64,000 nt of DNA, from NCBI RefSeq assembly GCF_011745365.1, contig NW_024468913.1, positions 2,976,001 through 3,040,000 on the forward strand. Direction: 5' to 3'. Shown piece by piece: positions 21,262 through 32,939 of the stretch (within the stretch, counting starts at the first letter, position 1; each line of letters opens with the position of its first letter). The notes under the pieces are model-generated. The model searched no databases, was not told the origin of the DNA, and was given only the letters and a program-made list of their open reading frames with translations. The translations under genes were made by a program, and so were the position numbers. This DNA comes from Cryphonectria parasitica EP155. Taxonomy: Eukaryota > Ascomycota > Sordariomycetes > Diaporthales > Cryphonectriaceae.

Positions 21262-21640
21262 AAGAAAGAGGGGGAAAAAAGTGCATAGAGAGATGTACAG
21301 GACGAACGACTATGCAGTCTAACCTATTCCAAAAGGTGGTGTGACCTTGACATCGAAATTCAAATAACCATCATACGCTACACTATTTACCGTTCCTTTC
21401 CCTCGCGTGTCCTCTAGTTGAAGCCCAAAACTATTCGCTCCAATTCCAAGGTATAGTCAGTATTCGTTTCCAAGTACATAATCCAGGTTTCCGACTCCTG
21501 CCGCACCACCGAACGGAAGAAGGACCTCTCCTTATTTTCTTATTCTCCTGGTTTCTTTTCTCTCATTTTTTGATCCATTGACAGTTGCGTCTTTCTTTAT
21601 GTTGGTCTGTCCTGCTTTCCCTCCTCCGTTGATACAGCAC
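21262..21640. other. Convergent spacer ABP1 / membrane protein
   Basis: 379 bases between two stop codons, T- and C-rich near 21530-21590. Presumed overlapping 3' UTR sequence; no gene. Confidence 0.55.
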
Positions 21641-23575
21641 TTATCCTACATGCGGCACATTCGATGTCCAGCTTGTGAGATATGACTTTGGTGGCAGATA
21701 GTACAACGACCGATAGGCCTCCACGAGGAGGAAGAGGCGAGCAACAAACACGGCGCACAAGGTCGGCATAACCACTATCATAATCATGTTCCTCTTTGTT
21801 TTCGGACCCACACGTCCACGTAGCATCACGAGGAACGCGGCCATAGGCCCCGGCACGATAGGCCCCAAGGTGGTGGTGAGAGCTGATGCTCTCCATAGCC
21901 ACTGTTCCGCCAGCGTCGGAAAGGCAAATTTCCATGCCAACAGGTGAATGCTCCCAAAAATCATACCGCTGTATGCCATCGCACTCATCCAGACATTCAG
22001 CTTCTGATACTGGTCCTCATGTGCCGCCTTTCCCGGCACGAAAGCGTTAGGAAAACGGCCCAGCTGCGCTCGCTGCCAGGGCATGAGAAGGGCCAGCTTG
22101 TGCAGCTCGTCTTTTGTCGGCAATCTCTCGGCGGGCACGACAAATGGCACTGCGACGTCTTTGGGCCGGAACCACAGCATGATGTAGATAAGCAGCGCCA
22201 GCACGGAGAAGGCGAGAACCATGATCTCCAGCGGACTGGAGGGCAGACCGTCGACTTCGCGCGAGATCAGGTCGACGAACAGCCAGAGAACCTGCCAGAT
22301 GGCCGCCAGCTTCACCAGTCTGTCGCTCTTGTCCTTGTCCTGGATCACCTCGGGCGGTATGAAGGGAAGCTTGGAGATGAGCCCCATCCGCCGCGCCTCC
22401 AGCAGCTGCGCCGCACAGAGGGGACTGGAGCTGCCTTCTAGGCTGACGAGGCCACAGATGAGCCACGCCTGGTCCGCGATCGACCGGTTGTTGTCTGCAG
22501 AGAAGGACAATGTACACTCACGGATCAGCGACCTGGAGAGCTCGGTAAGAGCGTCGTGTGGCTCCCAGTACACTGTACCGAGGACCTCAGAGTCGCGCCT
22601 GATGCGCCGTCGTGCCTTTTCGCGGATGCCGTCTTCGTCGGGCTGTTCGCCGCGGAAGAACCTGCTAAACCTGTAGGTGAGGGCTCGCGTTAGGCGTGAG
22701 TCACTTGTTGGGCGGCGCGGTGGGATGGGTGGTACTACTCCTTCGGAGTTGTTGGAGGGTGTCGCTGCTGGGGATGAGGTTGTGCTCGAGGCTGAGCTTG
22801 TAGTAGAAGTGGCACTGGCGTGCGAGGAGGAGCGGGATATAGGGCGGGATGAGGAGGGTGATGCAGGGATTGAGGCAGAGCACGGCAGAGAGGGTAATGG
22901 CATAGGAGAAGACACGCCGGCCTCAAGATCTGCGTCAGCAGAGGTCGTCTGACTCTGCTCTGTGACCGAGAGCTCCTGGCTGCTGTTTCTACTACTCCGC
23001 CAGGAACTTGAGGCGCCTGACGATGACGGTGGGAGTGCAATACCAGAAGGAGACGGGGCATTGCCCCTTTGGCGTTGATCATCGTCATAATCTTCCTGCG
23101 GGAAGCTGATGATGAAACCTCCCATATCAGCGAGGCTCGTGTGATACCGGCTCCAAGGGACGTTGTCCTGATGCGCCAAGTCCATGAATTTGGGCGTGTG
23201 GTATAGACATGACCGCAGATCCACAACGGCCCGGGCGAAGGTCGCCTCCGGCGCCAGCAGCGTGACGATCATCCATCGGATCTTGGTCCAGGTGGTGTCG
23301 AGGTCCTTGCGGAATTTCTGTAGCCGCGTCCGAGGTACGGTCTGGATCGGGACGTTGAGCCGGAGGACGGACCACTGGTGCTCATATTAGACATTGAAAT
23401 TTCTCGTGGGAAGAAAACACTCTGGCGTGCTTCTGTGGATAGGGGCCCTCACCGTGCAGAGAATGAGAATAGTTAGGCTGCTGGTGAGAACATCTAAGGT
23501 GTCGCGCTGATTGCCTCCATTCACGAAGCCCGGGATGCTGTTCGGCAGCGTGCAGTTTGAGTCGAAGACGATCAT
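21641..23575 (-). CDS. Fungal multipass membrane protein of unknown function
   Basis: Two exons are supported: 23575-23453 and 23374-21641 (618 residues), intron GTGAGG..CACCAG. The join reads ILILCTWSVLRLNVP, which matches a large Pezizomycotina membrane-protein family I know only as hypothetical (conserved NCTLP, CTW-S/T-V-x-x-LN-x-P and LAPE signatures). All are visible: NCTLPNS at residues ~7-13, then WMIVTLLAPEATF. A Ser-rich variable loop (about residues 125-245) separates the N-terminal helix or helices from four hydrophobic segments near 385-410, 480-500, 515-535 and 560-595. The start is uncertain: the frame is open upstream to an AG that could be an acceptor (CTTAG before GAATACCC), so a further 5' exon may exist. 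Function unknown. Confidence 0.8.
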
Positions 23576-24737
23576 CGCCGAGGCCACCTGATAAACTGGG
23601 TATTCCTAAGATTAATCATGGAGGATGTCTTTGAAGAAGTATAGAACGCTCCGAAAAAAAAAACACGAAAAAACACCCCCCAAGACTTCTAAGGACCTGA
23701 AATCAAAGACGGAATAATGAACTCAATGGTTCAGGATATAGTTGTTGCCATTTTACTCGACGAAACGAATCTCGATGAGTTGGGTATACAGTATTTGGTA
23801 ATGATAGAAGGAGCTTTCCGAGCTTGGGCGAAACCCTGTTAGAAAGCGTGGCTATGCCCCAGGTATTTGAGATTCGACCAACCTACAAGATTACCCTGGC
23901 AGCTCCGCAGCGGTGTTGAGATGCGGGCATGAATATGCACGTTGGTGGTACAATGTGTAAAAAAGGAGTGACGCCTCACGCTTTTGGGTGGGCTGAAGAA
24001 CACTGCTATGGGGACATGGTACTATGCATGTAAGTGGTAGTAGAATCCTGCCCTCTCTCATATATCATTTGTGCCTGTAGACCGGGGGATCTCCGCCTTC
24101 GCCTTTTTAGACGCCGACAATGCTATGACGAGAATGCCAACACAACAGACTCTTGATAATTCAATTCTCAAGAGAGGGCAAAAGGACAGGCTGAGATTTC
24201 GTCTTGAAGGGCTCCAGTGCTATGGCGCATGAATCTGCGCGCCCGTCTAAGCGCCCGGATGGAACTGTGCCCCACTGTTGTGGGCATCAGTAAGAACCTA
24301 TTGGGTATCTCTCGAAGTGCAACACTGGCCCCCCTCCTTGTGACATCCTGGATGGTCTGCCTTGAAAAGCCCCCAACACCCAAAAATTGCCAGGGCTCAA
24401 GAGCATGGTTATGGCAGTGCTGCTGGGCTGTGGCGAGAGGAGTAACACATATTACAGGTGGCTGGCTGGTAACAAGGGAACAGACAGGCATATATATATG
24501 AACGCTGTGTATGTTCTTCGAAGCACAAGTTGAGATCACTCTCGTATGTACATCGGGGGCAACTAATAAAACTGTACCGAACCGAAATATTGGCGTTCCA
24601 CCGCCCATCATGTTGTCTGCAGATGACCGCCTTGTGTACGCGCACTCACAGACCACACACAGTCGGGCTGGGTAGGCCCACTATTGATGGAGGAAACAAA
24701 GGAAAGAAAGAAGTGAGACTTTGGCGAGCAAAGCCGC
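23576..24737. other. Spacer between the membrane-protein gene and the pectin lyase
   Basis: About 1.2 kb, holding the upstream region of the membrane protein and the 3' flank of the pectin lyase (both minus strand). A short A9 run occurs near 23656. ORFs at 24168-24656 lack recognisable features. Confidence 0.5.
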
Positions 24738-26162
24738 CTAGTCAATAACACCAACGCCAGCCCCGGCGATGACATACTCCTGCACCCACTGGTACGTTTC
24801 GGCCGACGCGATGGTCTTACCCTCAAAGTCGGAGAAGAAGCTCGTGGTGGAGCTGGAGAAGGTGCCCGAGCTGCCGAATCCATTGACCTGGCAGTCCCGG
24901 CCCAAGTATGCGGCGCACGCCTCGTTGGCCGTCGTCGAGGGCGAGGTGAAGTACTCACCCGTTGGGTCGGCGTCCAGGATGGTGGGCACGTTCTGGAAGA
25001 CGCTGCCCTCGACGAGGACGTAGGCGCCGGTGCCAATCTCGAACGCGTGGCCTTCGGAGCTGTAGTCATACCAGTAGTTGTTGACGGCGTGCAGGAGTGT
25101 GTTGCCCTCGACCTTGGGCGAACGGCCTGAGAAGTGGTGGATATAGTTGCCCTTGAGGGTGACGAGGTCGTCGGATCCGTCGAAGAAGAGACCCCAGTAC
25201 GCATAGGTGTCGCAGTCGGCCGAGTATGCTATAGAAGAAGGTTTCAGCACGCAACAAGAGGAGAGAGGGGTTTGTGGGGGGGAGGGGGGGATCAATTATG
25301 AGGTTGCCTTCCATTAGTATGGAGAAGGAACAGAAAAAGAAGACAGTTGCTTACAGGATGTGCCGTCAAAGTTGTTGTATGTGATGCTCACACGGGCGTC
25401 TGCCTCGGTACCCAAGACAATCTGCTGGCGACCGATTTGCGAGATCTGGAGTGAAGCATACACATGGTCAGTCCTTTTGAATCACACTGCAGAAGTATTT
25501 TGCTGGGCAGCATATCGGATAGAGCATACCGTTACATGATCAATCCACACCAAGTCACAGTCGTCCAGGGTGATAGCATCACCTCCCCATACGTACTTGG
25601 GGTTCAGGTCGGTGATTTCGATGTTCTGGATAATGACATTGCTCGCGCCGCTGACGATCCTGAGACCACGGCCCTTGATCACACCTGAGCTCCCAGAGCC
25701 GATGAGACTCTTATCGCTGGTGATGGTGATGCCGAGCGTCGCAGCAGGATAATACTCGACCGTCACCGAGGGTGCGTCAGGCTCATAGTTTGTGCACCAG
25801 TCGTCCTGGTTGATGGCTTCCTGGCAGGCAGACCCGGTGCCCCAGGGGGCACACCCGGTAGCGGTGACCTCTCCGTCGGTGTCGGTGAAGTCAAAGGTCT
25901 GCTGCAGGACAATGGTCAGGGCCTCGCTCGAGGACAGGTACGAGACGAGCTCGTCGGTGGTCGTTGGGTAGACCGTAGATCCCCCGGCACCACCCGTGGT
26001 GGCGGCAGCGAAGCCCTCAGGAGAGCCCACGACGGCCTCCGTGGCCCTCTTGCCGAGCTTGACGCGCTCTTCCTGTCTCGCCTTGATCTGCTCCGGGGTG
26101 AGAGCCGCGTGGGCAACAGTGGCGACCAGGGCGGTGCCCAGGAGGATGGATGGAGACCTCAT
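24738..26162 (-). CDS. Secreted pectin lyase, polysaccharide lyase family 1
   Basis: Three exons: 26162-25530, 25445-25355 and 25228-24738 (404 residues); introns GTATGC..CTCCAG, GTAAGC..CTATAG. A signal peptide is clear ([19 protein letters not shown], about 19 residues). Pectin lyases cleave methyl-esterified homogalacturonan by beta-elimination outside the cell. The right-handed beta-helix core follows the Aspergillus pectin lyase pattern: [131 protein letters not shown] and [15 protein letters not shown]. Trp in [10 protein letters not shown] and the Arg of SGRSPKV are typical of lyases acting on esterified pectin rather than pectate; the latter is my family-level judgment. Position next to a membrane protein and HET gene looks coincidental. 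Confidence 0.93.
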
Positions 26163-26282
26163 AATGTTCTCGACTCTTGCAGCAAGCTCTGTGATAAGTC
26201 TGAGGGGCCAAAGATCTTGAACGAGGCGAGAGCTTCTTGTTGAGTGACAAGACAGGCCTGAAGAGAGGCAGAGTACTGCAGA

Positions 26283-26290
26283 CTTATATC
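26283..26290 (-). promoter_or_regulatory. TATA-like element upstream of pectin lyase
   Basis: On the minus strand the sequence reads GATATAAGTC, about 120 bases before the ATG. Highly inducible secreted-enzyme genes often have a TATA box at such a distance. Weak evidence on its own. Confidence 0.3.
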
Positions 26291-26500
26291 TTTGTGCTTT
26301 CTGCAGGCCTCGAGTGTCACCGGACTGTATTCATATACATCCTGCTTCCCCATGGCTCTGCCTTGCAGCATGCTCCGCCTTGGCAACTCCATGAACGTCC
26401 CCCTGCCCGACCATTCTATATCGACGTGAGTGAGCGTCGTTTGAGCCAATCTATACCAAGACGGCAAAGCTCTCACTTGAGGGATCACTCGTTGCTGTGT

Positions 26501-26530
26501 ACGTGTGTGTGTGTGTGTGTGTCTGTGTGT
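26501..26530. repeat. GT microsatellite
   Basis: An interrupted GT run (ACGTGTGTGTGTGTGTGTGTC, then TGTGTGTC) upstream of the pectin lyase gene. Confidence 0.8.
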
Positions 26531-27836
26531 CGTCAGTGCGGTTCGCGACGGTGCGTGTGGCCACGAGGCTCCACCGATAATACAGCCTTCTATTACCTAC
26601 CGCATTCGCAGTCCATCTCCGCCCACACTGGACATGGAAACTTTGGTTTCGCTCCGAGGCCTTCTACGGCATTTCTTGCTCGCCACGATCGTGGTTGGCG
26701 GGAATAGCCTCAAAGGTTTGGGCGGTCCACAAGCTGCCCATCCTTTCGTTGGCGGGAACGCGGCAGTCCACCAATCTGAGCGTTTGACAGTTGACATGGA
26801 GCTATTTTTCTTGGCATTGAACGCCATGTGCCAACGGTAAAATGCCATATTCGTGATGGGGGTCAATAGAGTAATTATTATGGTAGATTAAGGAATGCTG
26901 CCCACTGCAGGAACAAACCTGCCGGGCTGAGTGGCATGTGACCTAGCCCGCAATCGACAAGGGAAGGGGGCCCTGGTCACACAATAGCGGATCGAGCGCC
27001 TGCCCCATTGTTGCACCGCATGCACGGCAGCGGAAGGAGCGAGGTTGCTGAGTGGCGCGCACACTATCAGTCAATCCACGCAGGTGACAAGAGCCGCTAC
27101 ACTATTTTTGCTCAGATCTTGTCAGTCACGATGGCTGCCGTAACCTCATCGCCGGGAGTTGCTCTGGAGTTTTTCCGGCGCAGTCCTGGAAGCTTAGCGC
27201 GCTTGGCGCGCCCGGGACAAGTGGACCAGTACTATAAAGAAGTCCGGGGAGAAAACAGATGAGGCCATCACCAATTAGAATGGTTATGTGTGCTGTCAAT
27301 GATTTAATTCCTATCAGTGAATGCTCGCCCCTAGCTTTGCTGTTACAAGAGCCATGAGTAGTATACTGTAATGCAGCATAGGCCTCTTGGCTCTAATTTC
27401 TAGTTCCACCAAGGAATATCATGTTCGTGATCGATGAAGCACACGCTGTGGCAGATGTCTTCAATAATCTCAGGCAGTAGGAGAGAGGAGCGAAGGGGGC
27501 ACCCTAGCCACCTGAAGGAGTAATCAATAGGACCTGCAGTGCTTACAGGGGATCTTGCAGGCGCCATAATGCAGTAGACAACCTTTCCTCCTCATCATCA
27601 TCAACAACAACAATTGTATGATTTTCTTCATCTTCTAGGATACTTTGCATTCACAAGCTTCAGCATCCTCAATTTCCTTCTCCATTCATCTATTCATACA
27701 ATATAATCAACACCCTTCCCATCCTTGGAGAGCAACCCTGAGCACTCACAACTCGTTGGTGTGGATAGTGTGGAGCATCAGGTCCACTGGTACTACCACC
27801 TTTGGCAGCTATAGCAGCAAAAGGAATGACATACCA

Positions 27837-27846
27837 TACCTAGGTA
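27837..27846. promoter_or_regulatory. Palindrome TACCTAGGTA upstream of the HET gene
   Basis: A perfect 10-bp palindrome 81-90 bases before the preferred HET start. Closely related sequences (TACCTAGGT at ~32269, repeated TAGGTAGTA near 41382-41396) occur in other upstream regions of this window. Function unknown; it may be a regulatory or recombination-related motif. Confidence 0.3.
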
Positions 27847-27926
27847 GTAAGTAGTATACGACCGTCACCTCTTGCTTTCAACCACGTATGTACAGTACCA
27901 CCCATCCTGCCAGTGAAGCCGCCACC

Positions 27927-29990
27927 ATGGGCGCTCGACCGGCTCTCTGCAGCGTATGTAACGCTATTGACTTTTCTCAGGCTACAAATCTCGATATAGA
28001 CCGGCCGGCAATCAAGGGAGGGGCGCATGACCAATACTACCGCGTCCTCTCACCCGTAGGAACCGCATATCGCGATCTCCTTCGCCAGGCCTTGGCTTGC
28101 CCGCTGTGCCCCCTATTGCGCGCAACTCGCAGATCACCTCAGAGGGGATGTCTGGACGACAGTGTCTACATCTCTCTGCTAAAAGACGGTGGAGTCTGCG
28201 GATTTGCTGACGGCTCCGGAGTCCCTGGAGGCGCCGGAGTCTTCGAGGTGGCAGTCCGCCCCTTGAACGGACCTCAAGATGTACGCCGGCCCTCCAAGAA
28301 GAGTACCGTGGTACTAGCGGTGCATCCCTCACGGGTAGCAAGAAGGTTTGACCCTAGGCTGCCATTGTGGTGGTTAGCTTGGTGCGAGGGCAACCATGAT
28401 GGATGCCGTGTCGCTATCGGGATGCAACCGTCGCATCCGATCAGGTTGGTCGACTGCAAAGCGAGATCGTTGGTGCAGCATGATGGGAAGGCACCATATG
28501 TGGCGTTGAGCTACGTCTGGGGCAAGCACACTGAGGAATCCACTGAGAAGCAGAAAGAGGGTGCTAACAGTCCTGATTTTGAGAGGGGGAAGCTGCCGGA
28601 GAACATAACGGCGGTGATTGAAGATGCAATGGTGGTCACACAGCAGCTCGGCTACCAGTTACTCTGGGTAGATCGATACTGCATTGACCAGGAGGATAGG
28701 ATCTCTGCCGACCAACAGATCAATCAGATGGACAGAATCTACAACGGCGCCGAGATCACTCTCGTCGCAGCGGCCGGAGAGGATGGGAATTACGGCCTGG
28801 CGGGAGTCAATAGAGAATTCTTCGCCCGACTCGAGTCGAGCCGGATCGAGACAGGTCCAGATGGTGCTGTCTTGATGTCAATCACAAGTGGCTCATCCAC
28901 CTTTTCATTCGAGTACCAGAAATGGAGCACACGAGGCTGGACCTTCCAGGAAGCCCTACTCTCCCGCAGATGCCTGGTCTTTACTGAAAATTGGATCTTC
29001 TTCCAGTGTGGCAAGGTGCACTGCTACACGAGGCAAGGGCTTCAGCCGCCGTTCGGCCCGCTGCCCTCGCCAGACTCGGATCAAGAGCTCAAACTGGGCG
29101 CGCCAACCTCAGGCCGGTACACCCGGCTCTGGGCGCAATTCCCACGTTCCTACGCAGAACGACTCAACCCGGCTTCTAGAGATGATGCATACGGAGCTCT
29201 TCGTCCGCTTTGCGAACTCATCCAGGAATATACGAAACGGGAACTGACCTACGAAAAGGACGCCTTGCGCGCCATTCAGGGGGTTCTCAATCGTTATATC
29301 GACCTGCATCATAAGCAGATCCATCACCTCTGGGGCATCCCATTTATATCTCCCGACCCTTTGCGTGATGGATCGGTTTTTACCGAATGTCTTGCCTGGG
29401 TCTCCGCTTCTATGAATGGGCCTTTCTTCTTGAGCCGACGCCGTGACTTTCCATCATGGTCGTGGGCAGGCTGGAAAGGCCGCATAGAGTATTCTCTGCC
29501 GCGCAACGAGGCGCACCTTTCGAACAGGGCAGTCTTATGCTCGACGCGGGATAGCAAGCGTGGTGCTGGTTCAGTGCTTGAGCTCGAGGCCATGTTCATC
29601 CCTCCTGGCGACTTCCGCAGGAGAGGAGATTTCGAAATCACTCTATCCAATTACCACGATCTGAGGTGTCATATCTACGACATGGGGCAGAACCAGAAAA
29701 AAATTCGTGACGACATGCTAAGCGGACACGAAAGAACCCGCGTGTGTGTTATGTATGAGTTTCTCACCAGCCATACCCGGGGGCTGCACGGCTTGTTGCT
29801 TGCTCCAGCATTGGAAAACGCTGAAGCATCGGACAATGCTGGGATGTACTATCAACGTATTGGGGACGTACGTGCTATTGCTTGGATAAACGGAGCGCAG
29901 ACGATACCGGGCCGAATGGAGGTATCGCAGACGCAAGCACATAGCCATGGAGAAAGAACATGGTCTGTTGAGAAGTTCATATTAGTGTAA
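27927..29990 (+). CDS. HET-domain protein (heterokaryon-incompatibility-type)
   Basis: Single exon, 687 residues from the ATG at 27927. An ATG 39 bases upstream (27888) is in frame, but 27927 sits in the near-ideal context GCCGCCACCATGG, so I prefer it. The HET domain is recognised by its three signature blocks: APYVALSYVWGKHT, then QLLWVDRYCIDQEDR with NQMDRIYNGAEITLVAAAG, and STRGWTFQEALLSRRCLVFT. A short cysteine cluster at the N-terminus (CSVCNAIDF, CPLCPLL) is common in the large single-HET proteins. HET proteins can trigger cell death after fusion of unlike strains, but most of the many genomic copies have no assigned partner. The C-terminal 300 residues carry DFPSWSWAGWKG, frequent in the family, and no transmembrane segment. 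No NACHT or WD40 domain is attached. Confidence 0.92.
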   Translation: MGARPALCSVCNAIDFSQATNLDIDRPAIKGGAHDQYYRVLSPVGTAYRDLLRQALACPLCPLLRATRRSPQRGCLDDSVYISLLKDGGVCGFADGSGVPGGAGVFEVAVRPLNGPQDVRRPSKKSTVVLAVHPSRVARRFDPRLPLWWLAWCEGNHDGCRVAIGMQPSHPIRLVDCKARSLVQHDGKAPYVALSYVWGKHTEESTEKQKEGANSPDFERGKLPENITAVIEDAMVVTQQLGYQLLWVDRYCIDQEDRISADQQINQMDRIYNGAEITLVAAAGEDGNYGLAGVNREFFARLESSRIETGPDGAVLMSITSGSSTFSFEYQKWSTRGWTFQEALLSRRCLVFTENWIFFQCGKVHCYTRQGLQPPFGPLPSPDSDQELKLGAPTSGRYTRLWAQFPRSYAERLNPASRDDAYGALRPLCELIQEYTKRELTYEKDALRAIQGVLNRYIDLHHKQIHHLWGIPFISPDPLRDGSVFTECLAWVSASMNGPFFLSRRRDFPSWSWAGWKGRIEYSLPRNEAHLSNRAVLCSTRDSKRGAGSVLELEAMFIPPGDFRRRGDFEITLSNYHDLRCHIYDMGQNQKKIRDDMLSGHERTRVCVMYEFLTSHTRGLHGLLLAPALENAEASDNAGMYYQRIGDVRAIAWINGAQTIPGRMEVSQTQAHSHGERTWSVEKFILV

Positions 29991-30429
29991 TACATGCAGA
30001 AAGCAGTCCTCAGTCCTATCTCAGGCATACCTACATCGCCTGGACTGACAATTATCTTGCACTAGAGTGCTGTGTTAATTCCTTAGCAATAGGGGCATGG
30101 TTATTAGCTAAAATGCGAGACATACGAGGGAGAGAATAAAGATAATTAGCAATTATCGAGAGTGTAGGTGGTTGTAGTAGAAAGCCTGAGGTACGGATTT
30201 CGGGAACAGCTGGCGATCCGTCCCGCTGCGGCTTCAGCCGCACCATACTCACGCACCCAGCCAGCTAGCACATCCCAGTCATGCTAAACAATGCAGGTGA
30301 TGCTTGTAGACTATGACAAAGCAACCTGTATCTCCCACCCCCAATTGAGTGGAAACACCTGAAAAGTCAGGGGTTTTTTCTTTTCTTCCTTTCTTTTTTC
30401 AGTTACAAGAAACGTCCGAGCTGCGCGAG
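29991..30429. other. Spacer with probable 5' UTR intron end upstream of the flavoenzyme
   Basis: 439 bases. A strong polypyrimidine tract ending in CAG (30371-30401, TTTTTTCAG) precedes the ATG at 30430 by 28 bases and looks like the acceptor of a 5' UTR intron; the donor is not resolved. Otherwise nothing seen. Confidence 0.45.
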
Positions 30430-31786
30430 ATGGCCGATCATGATGGTGGGGACGGCGACGACAACGAGGGCCGCTCCTATGGCCAATACCAAATAGAGCT
30501 CTACAAGAATGGCGCTCTTCTCGAACAGCCGCCAGAGGTCACGACCGACCCGACCAAGCTTCAAGAGCAGGCGAGGAAGGCAATGCCGTCCGGGCCCTTC
30601 AACTACATCTATGGAGGGGCCGGAGAGGGCGCCACCATGGATGCGAACCGGCTCGCGTTCCGACAGTGGAAGATTATCCCGCGGTTTCTAAGGCCTACTC
30701 TGCCGCGTGACCTGAGCATCAAGCTCTTTGGCCAGACCTATCGTGAGTCACTGCTCCACTTCTGCACATCGTCGAGTAGAGGGTGTCGTGGCGATTCAGT
30801 ACTTAGGAAGCAGCCTTCCCTAACGTCGAACGCCCGTTTCTACAGCAAGCCCTGTGGTCATGGCTCCGATAGGCGTCATGGGGGCCTATCATGAAGACCG
30901 CGAAGTGGGAGTTGCTGCTGCGTGTGCGGAGCTGGGCGTGCCCTTCACGCTGAGCACGGCGAGCACCTCCAGCATCGAGGAGGTGGCAGAGGCCTCGGGC
31001 GAGGGCTCAGCAAGGTGGTTCCAGCTGTACTGGCCCAACGATGAAGAGTTCACGGCATCGATCCTCAGCAGGGCCAAGAACAATGGCTATACCGTCCTCG
31101 TGGTCACCCTGGACACGTTTACCATGTCATGGCGGCCGCTCGATCTGGATGCCGGATTTCTGCCGTTCGTCAAGGGACAAGGCGTGCAGGTTGGCTTCAG
31201 CGACCCCGTCTTCCGGCGCAAGTTTGCTGAGATGAGTGACGGGGAGACGCCAGAGGACAATCAGTTCCTGGCATCTCAGATGTTCATTGCTGATGTCTTC
31301 TCGGGCAACGCGCACAGCTGGGAGGACCTCAAGGTGCTGAAGAAGTACTGGGACGGCCCCATCGTGCTCAAGGGCATCCTCAGCGCCCAAGATGCCAGGC
31401 TCGCCCTGGAGCACGGCATGGACGGCGTAATCGTCTCCAACCACGGAGGGAGACAGATGGACGGGGCGGTGCCGTCTCTGGAGATGCTGCCTGAGATTGT
31501 AGATGCAGTCGGCGACCAGATGACCGTCCTGTTCGATTCTGGCATCCGCACCGGCGCCGACATCATCAAGGCCCTGTGCCTAGGTGCGAAAGCTGTGCTC
31601 GTGGGGAGGCCTGTGATGTATGGGCTGGGCATACGCGGCAAGGAGGGCGCGCGACATGTTCTGGCTGGGCTGCTGGCCGATCTTGACCAGAGCATGGGCC
31701 TGTCCTGCGTGAAGAACATTGGCGAGCTCAACAAAGACAAGCTGAGGAGGGTCATGCATGGTGGAGATGTGAAGGCGGCCCTATAG
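30430..31786 (+). CDS. FMN-dependent alpha-hydroxy-acid oxidase, lactate 2-monooxygenase-like
   Basis: Two exons, 30430-30742 and 30846-31786 (417 residues); intron GTGAGT..TTCTACAG, junction QTYPSPVVMAPIGV. The FMN-dependent alpha-hydroxy-acid dehydrogenase TIM barrel is complete: YIYGGAGEGATMDANRLAF, VVMAPIGVMG, LSTASTSSIEEVAEA, RWFQLYWPNDEEF, VVTLDT, IVLKGILSAQDARLALEHGMDGVIVSNHGGRQMDG, LFDSGIRTGADIIKALCLGAKAVLVGRP. The catalytic His is His304 in NHGGRQ. Within the family, WRPLDLDAGFLPFVKGQG...FSDPVFR is closest to what I recall of bacterial lactate 2-monooxygenase, which converts lactate to acetate and CO2. No signal peptide, haem-binding (cytochrome b2) domain or mitochondrial presequence is present, so a soluble cytosolic oxidase is likely. 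The exact substrate is not certain. No PTS1-like tail (ends KAAL). Confidence 0.9.
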
Positions 31787-32939
31787 TCTTGGATATGTAT
31801 GTGTATGCACTGTAGTGTAAGTACATAAATTTGTATGTATATATGTCAAGAGATTGTTCCGTCTCTTTAAACCCTAACGTAATGACAAATCCGCATTCAC
31901 AAGTTTGGTCGATGGAAAACCTTGATCTGTAGCGGACTGCTGACCTTCTTCAGTTGGCTTGTTGTGGAACGAGACAGACGAGAGATGAGAGGACATTGTT
32001 CTGGTTGTGGTCGGTTGCTTCGCGAGCACGGCACTAGACTGGTTGTGGATGAGATAGTCTTCAGGTGACGTTGGGAGTCTGCGCCTTCTGGACGGATGTC
32101 TCAGGGGAAAGCAAGGGAGGGGTACGACCGTTGGGGGTGGTCTTGCTTCTTTTGGAGGGGTAAGCACCGGACTCTTGGGGGCGAGACCAGCAACTGGGCC
32201 CTGGACCCGGCCGGATCATCATCGTCCCATACCGCTGCAGGCGCCTTAGGTAAGGGAAGCTAAGTGAGTACCTAGGTCTCCAGGCCATACCTTCCAGGTC
32301 CGAGCTGCCTGAAAACGCGAAACTTCTTTGTTGATGCTTCAACCATCAACGAGTAATGGCCTTCCTCCCCTTGGATGGTGGCTATTTAAAAAGGTCTTGA
32401 TCGCCACTCTCGAGAAGCCTGACATCTATCAACCATTATTGACAGGCTTGCTTTTTCTTGTTCCAGACCAGGAGGACGCGGCGCAACCACATTTTTGTTT
32501 ACGGCTCTCGTGTTGAAAAATCACATTTCCCTTCATTGCCCAACAAGTCACAAAAACTCTGGAGCTACCCAGCAGCGACAACGCATCTTGCAGCCTGAAA
32601 GCACTCGTATTGGCCATTCTGAGCCGCTCTCTTCAGCTCCAGGGATACATTTGGACCTGCGAAAGACGGACAAGTCTTTCGTCTTGAGACACAAAATTTT
32701 CCCCTGCTGCGACAACGCTTTGGATCGTTGTCGCCCCCCTCGCGTCACCACCGCATTTGTTTTTTTCTTTTCTTCTTTCTTCCCCCAATGCCCACAAGTG
32801 TAGTTCAACTACGCACTGTTCTCTGTCATCGTTCTCCGATGTTCTGCTGTCCACAGCTCCTCGAGAACTCCCCTTCTTCTCTCCCTTTTGTGTCTCGTCT
32901 GGGGTAGTTGGTAGTTGGACAGCCATTGCTTCCGTTACA
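31787..32939. other. Spacer upstream of the F-box gene
   Basis: About 1.15 kb with the flavoenzyme 3' UTR and the F-box gene promoter. The final 200 bases are T/C-rich (TTTTTTTCTTTTCTTC near 32757), typical of a fungal 5' UTR. Short ORFs on both strands look spurious. Confidence 0.5.

Larger units (their letters stand above)
26163..27926. other. Divergent 1.8-kb spacer between pectin lyase and HET gene
   Basis: Contains the pectin lyase promoter, a GT microsatellite, and the HET gene upstream region with a CAT/CAA-rich stretch (27585-27615). ORFs at 26237-26866 are overlapping shadows without recognisable content. No RNA gene seen. Confidence 0.5.

Noticed and set aside
21944..22952. Plus-strand ORFs opposite the multipass membrane protein
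   Set aside because: Antisense shadows of a GC-rich coding exon; the minus-strand frame contains the family signatures.
27888..27926. N-terminal 13-residue extension of the HET protein
   Set aside because: Weak initiation context compared with the ATG at 27927; kept as an alternative only.
24738..31786. Possible biosynthetic or degradation cluster (pectin lyase, HET, flavoenzyme)
   Set aside because: No PKS, NRPS, terpene synthase, P450 or pathway-specific regulator is present, and the three genes have unrelated roles and wide spacers.
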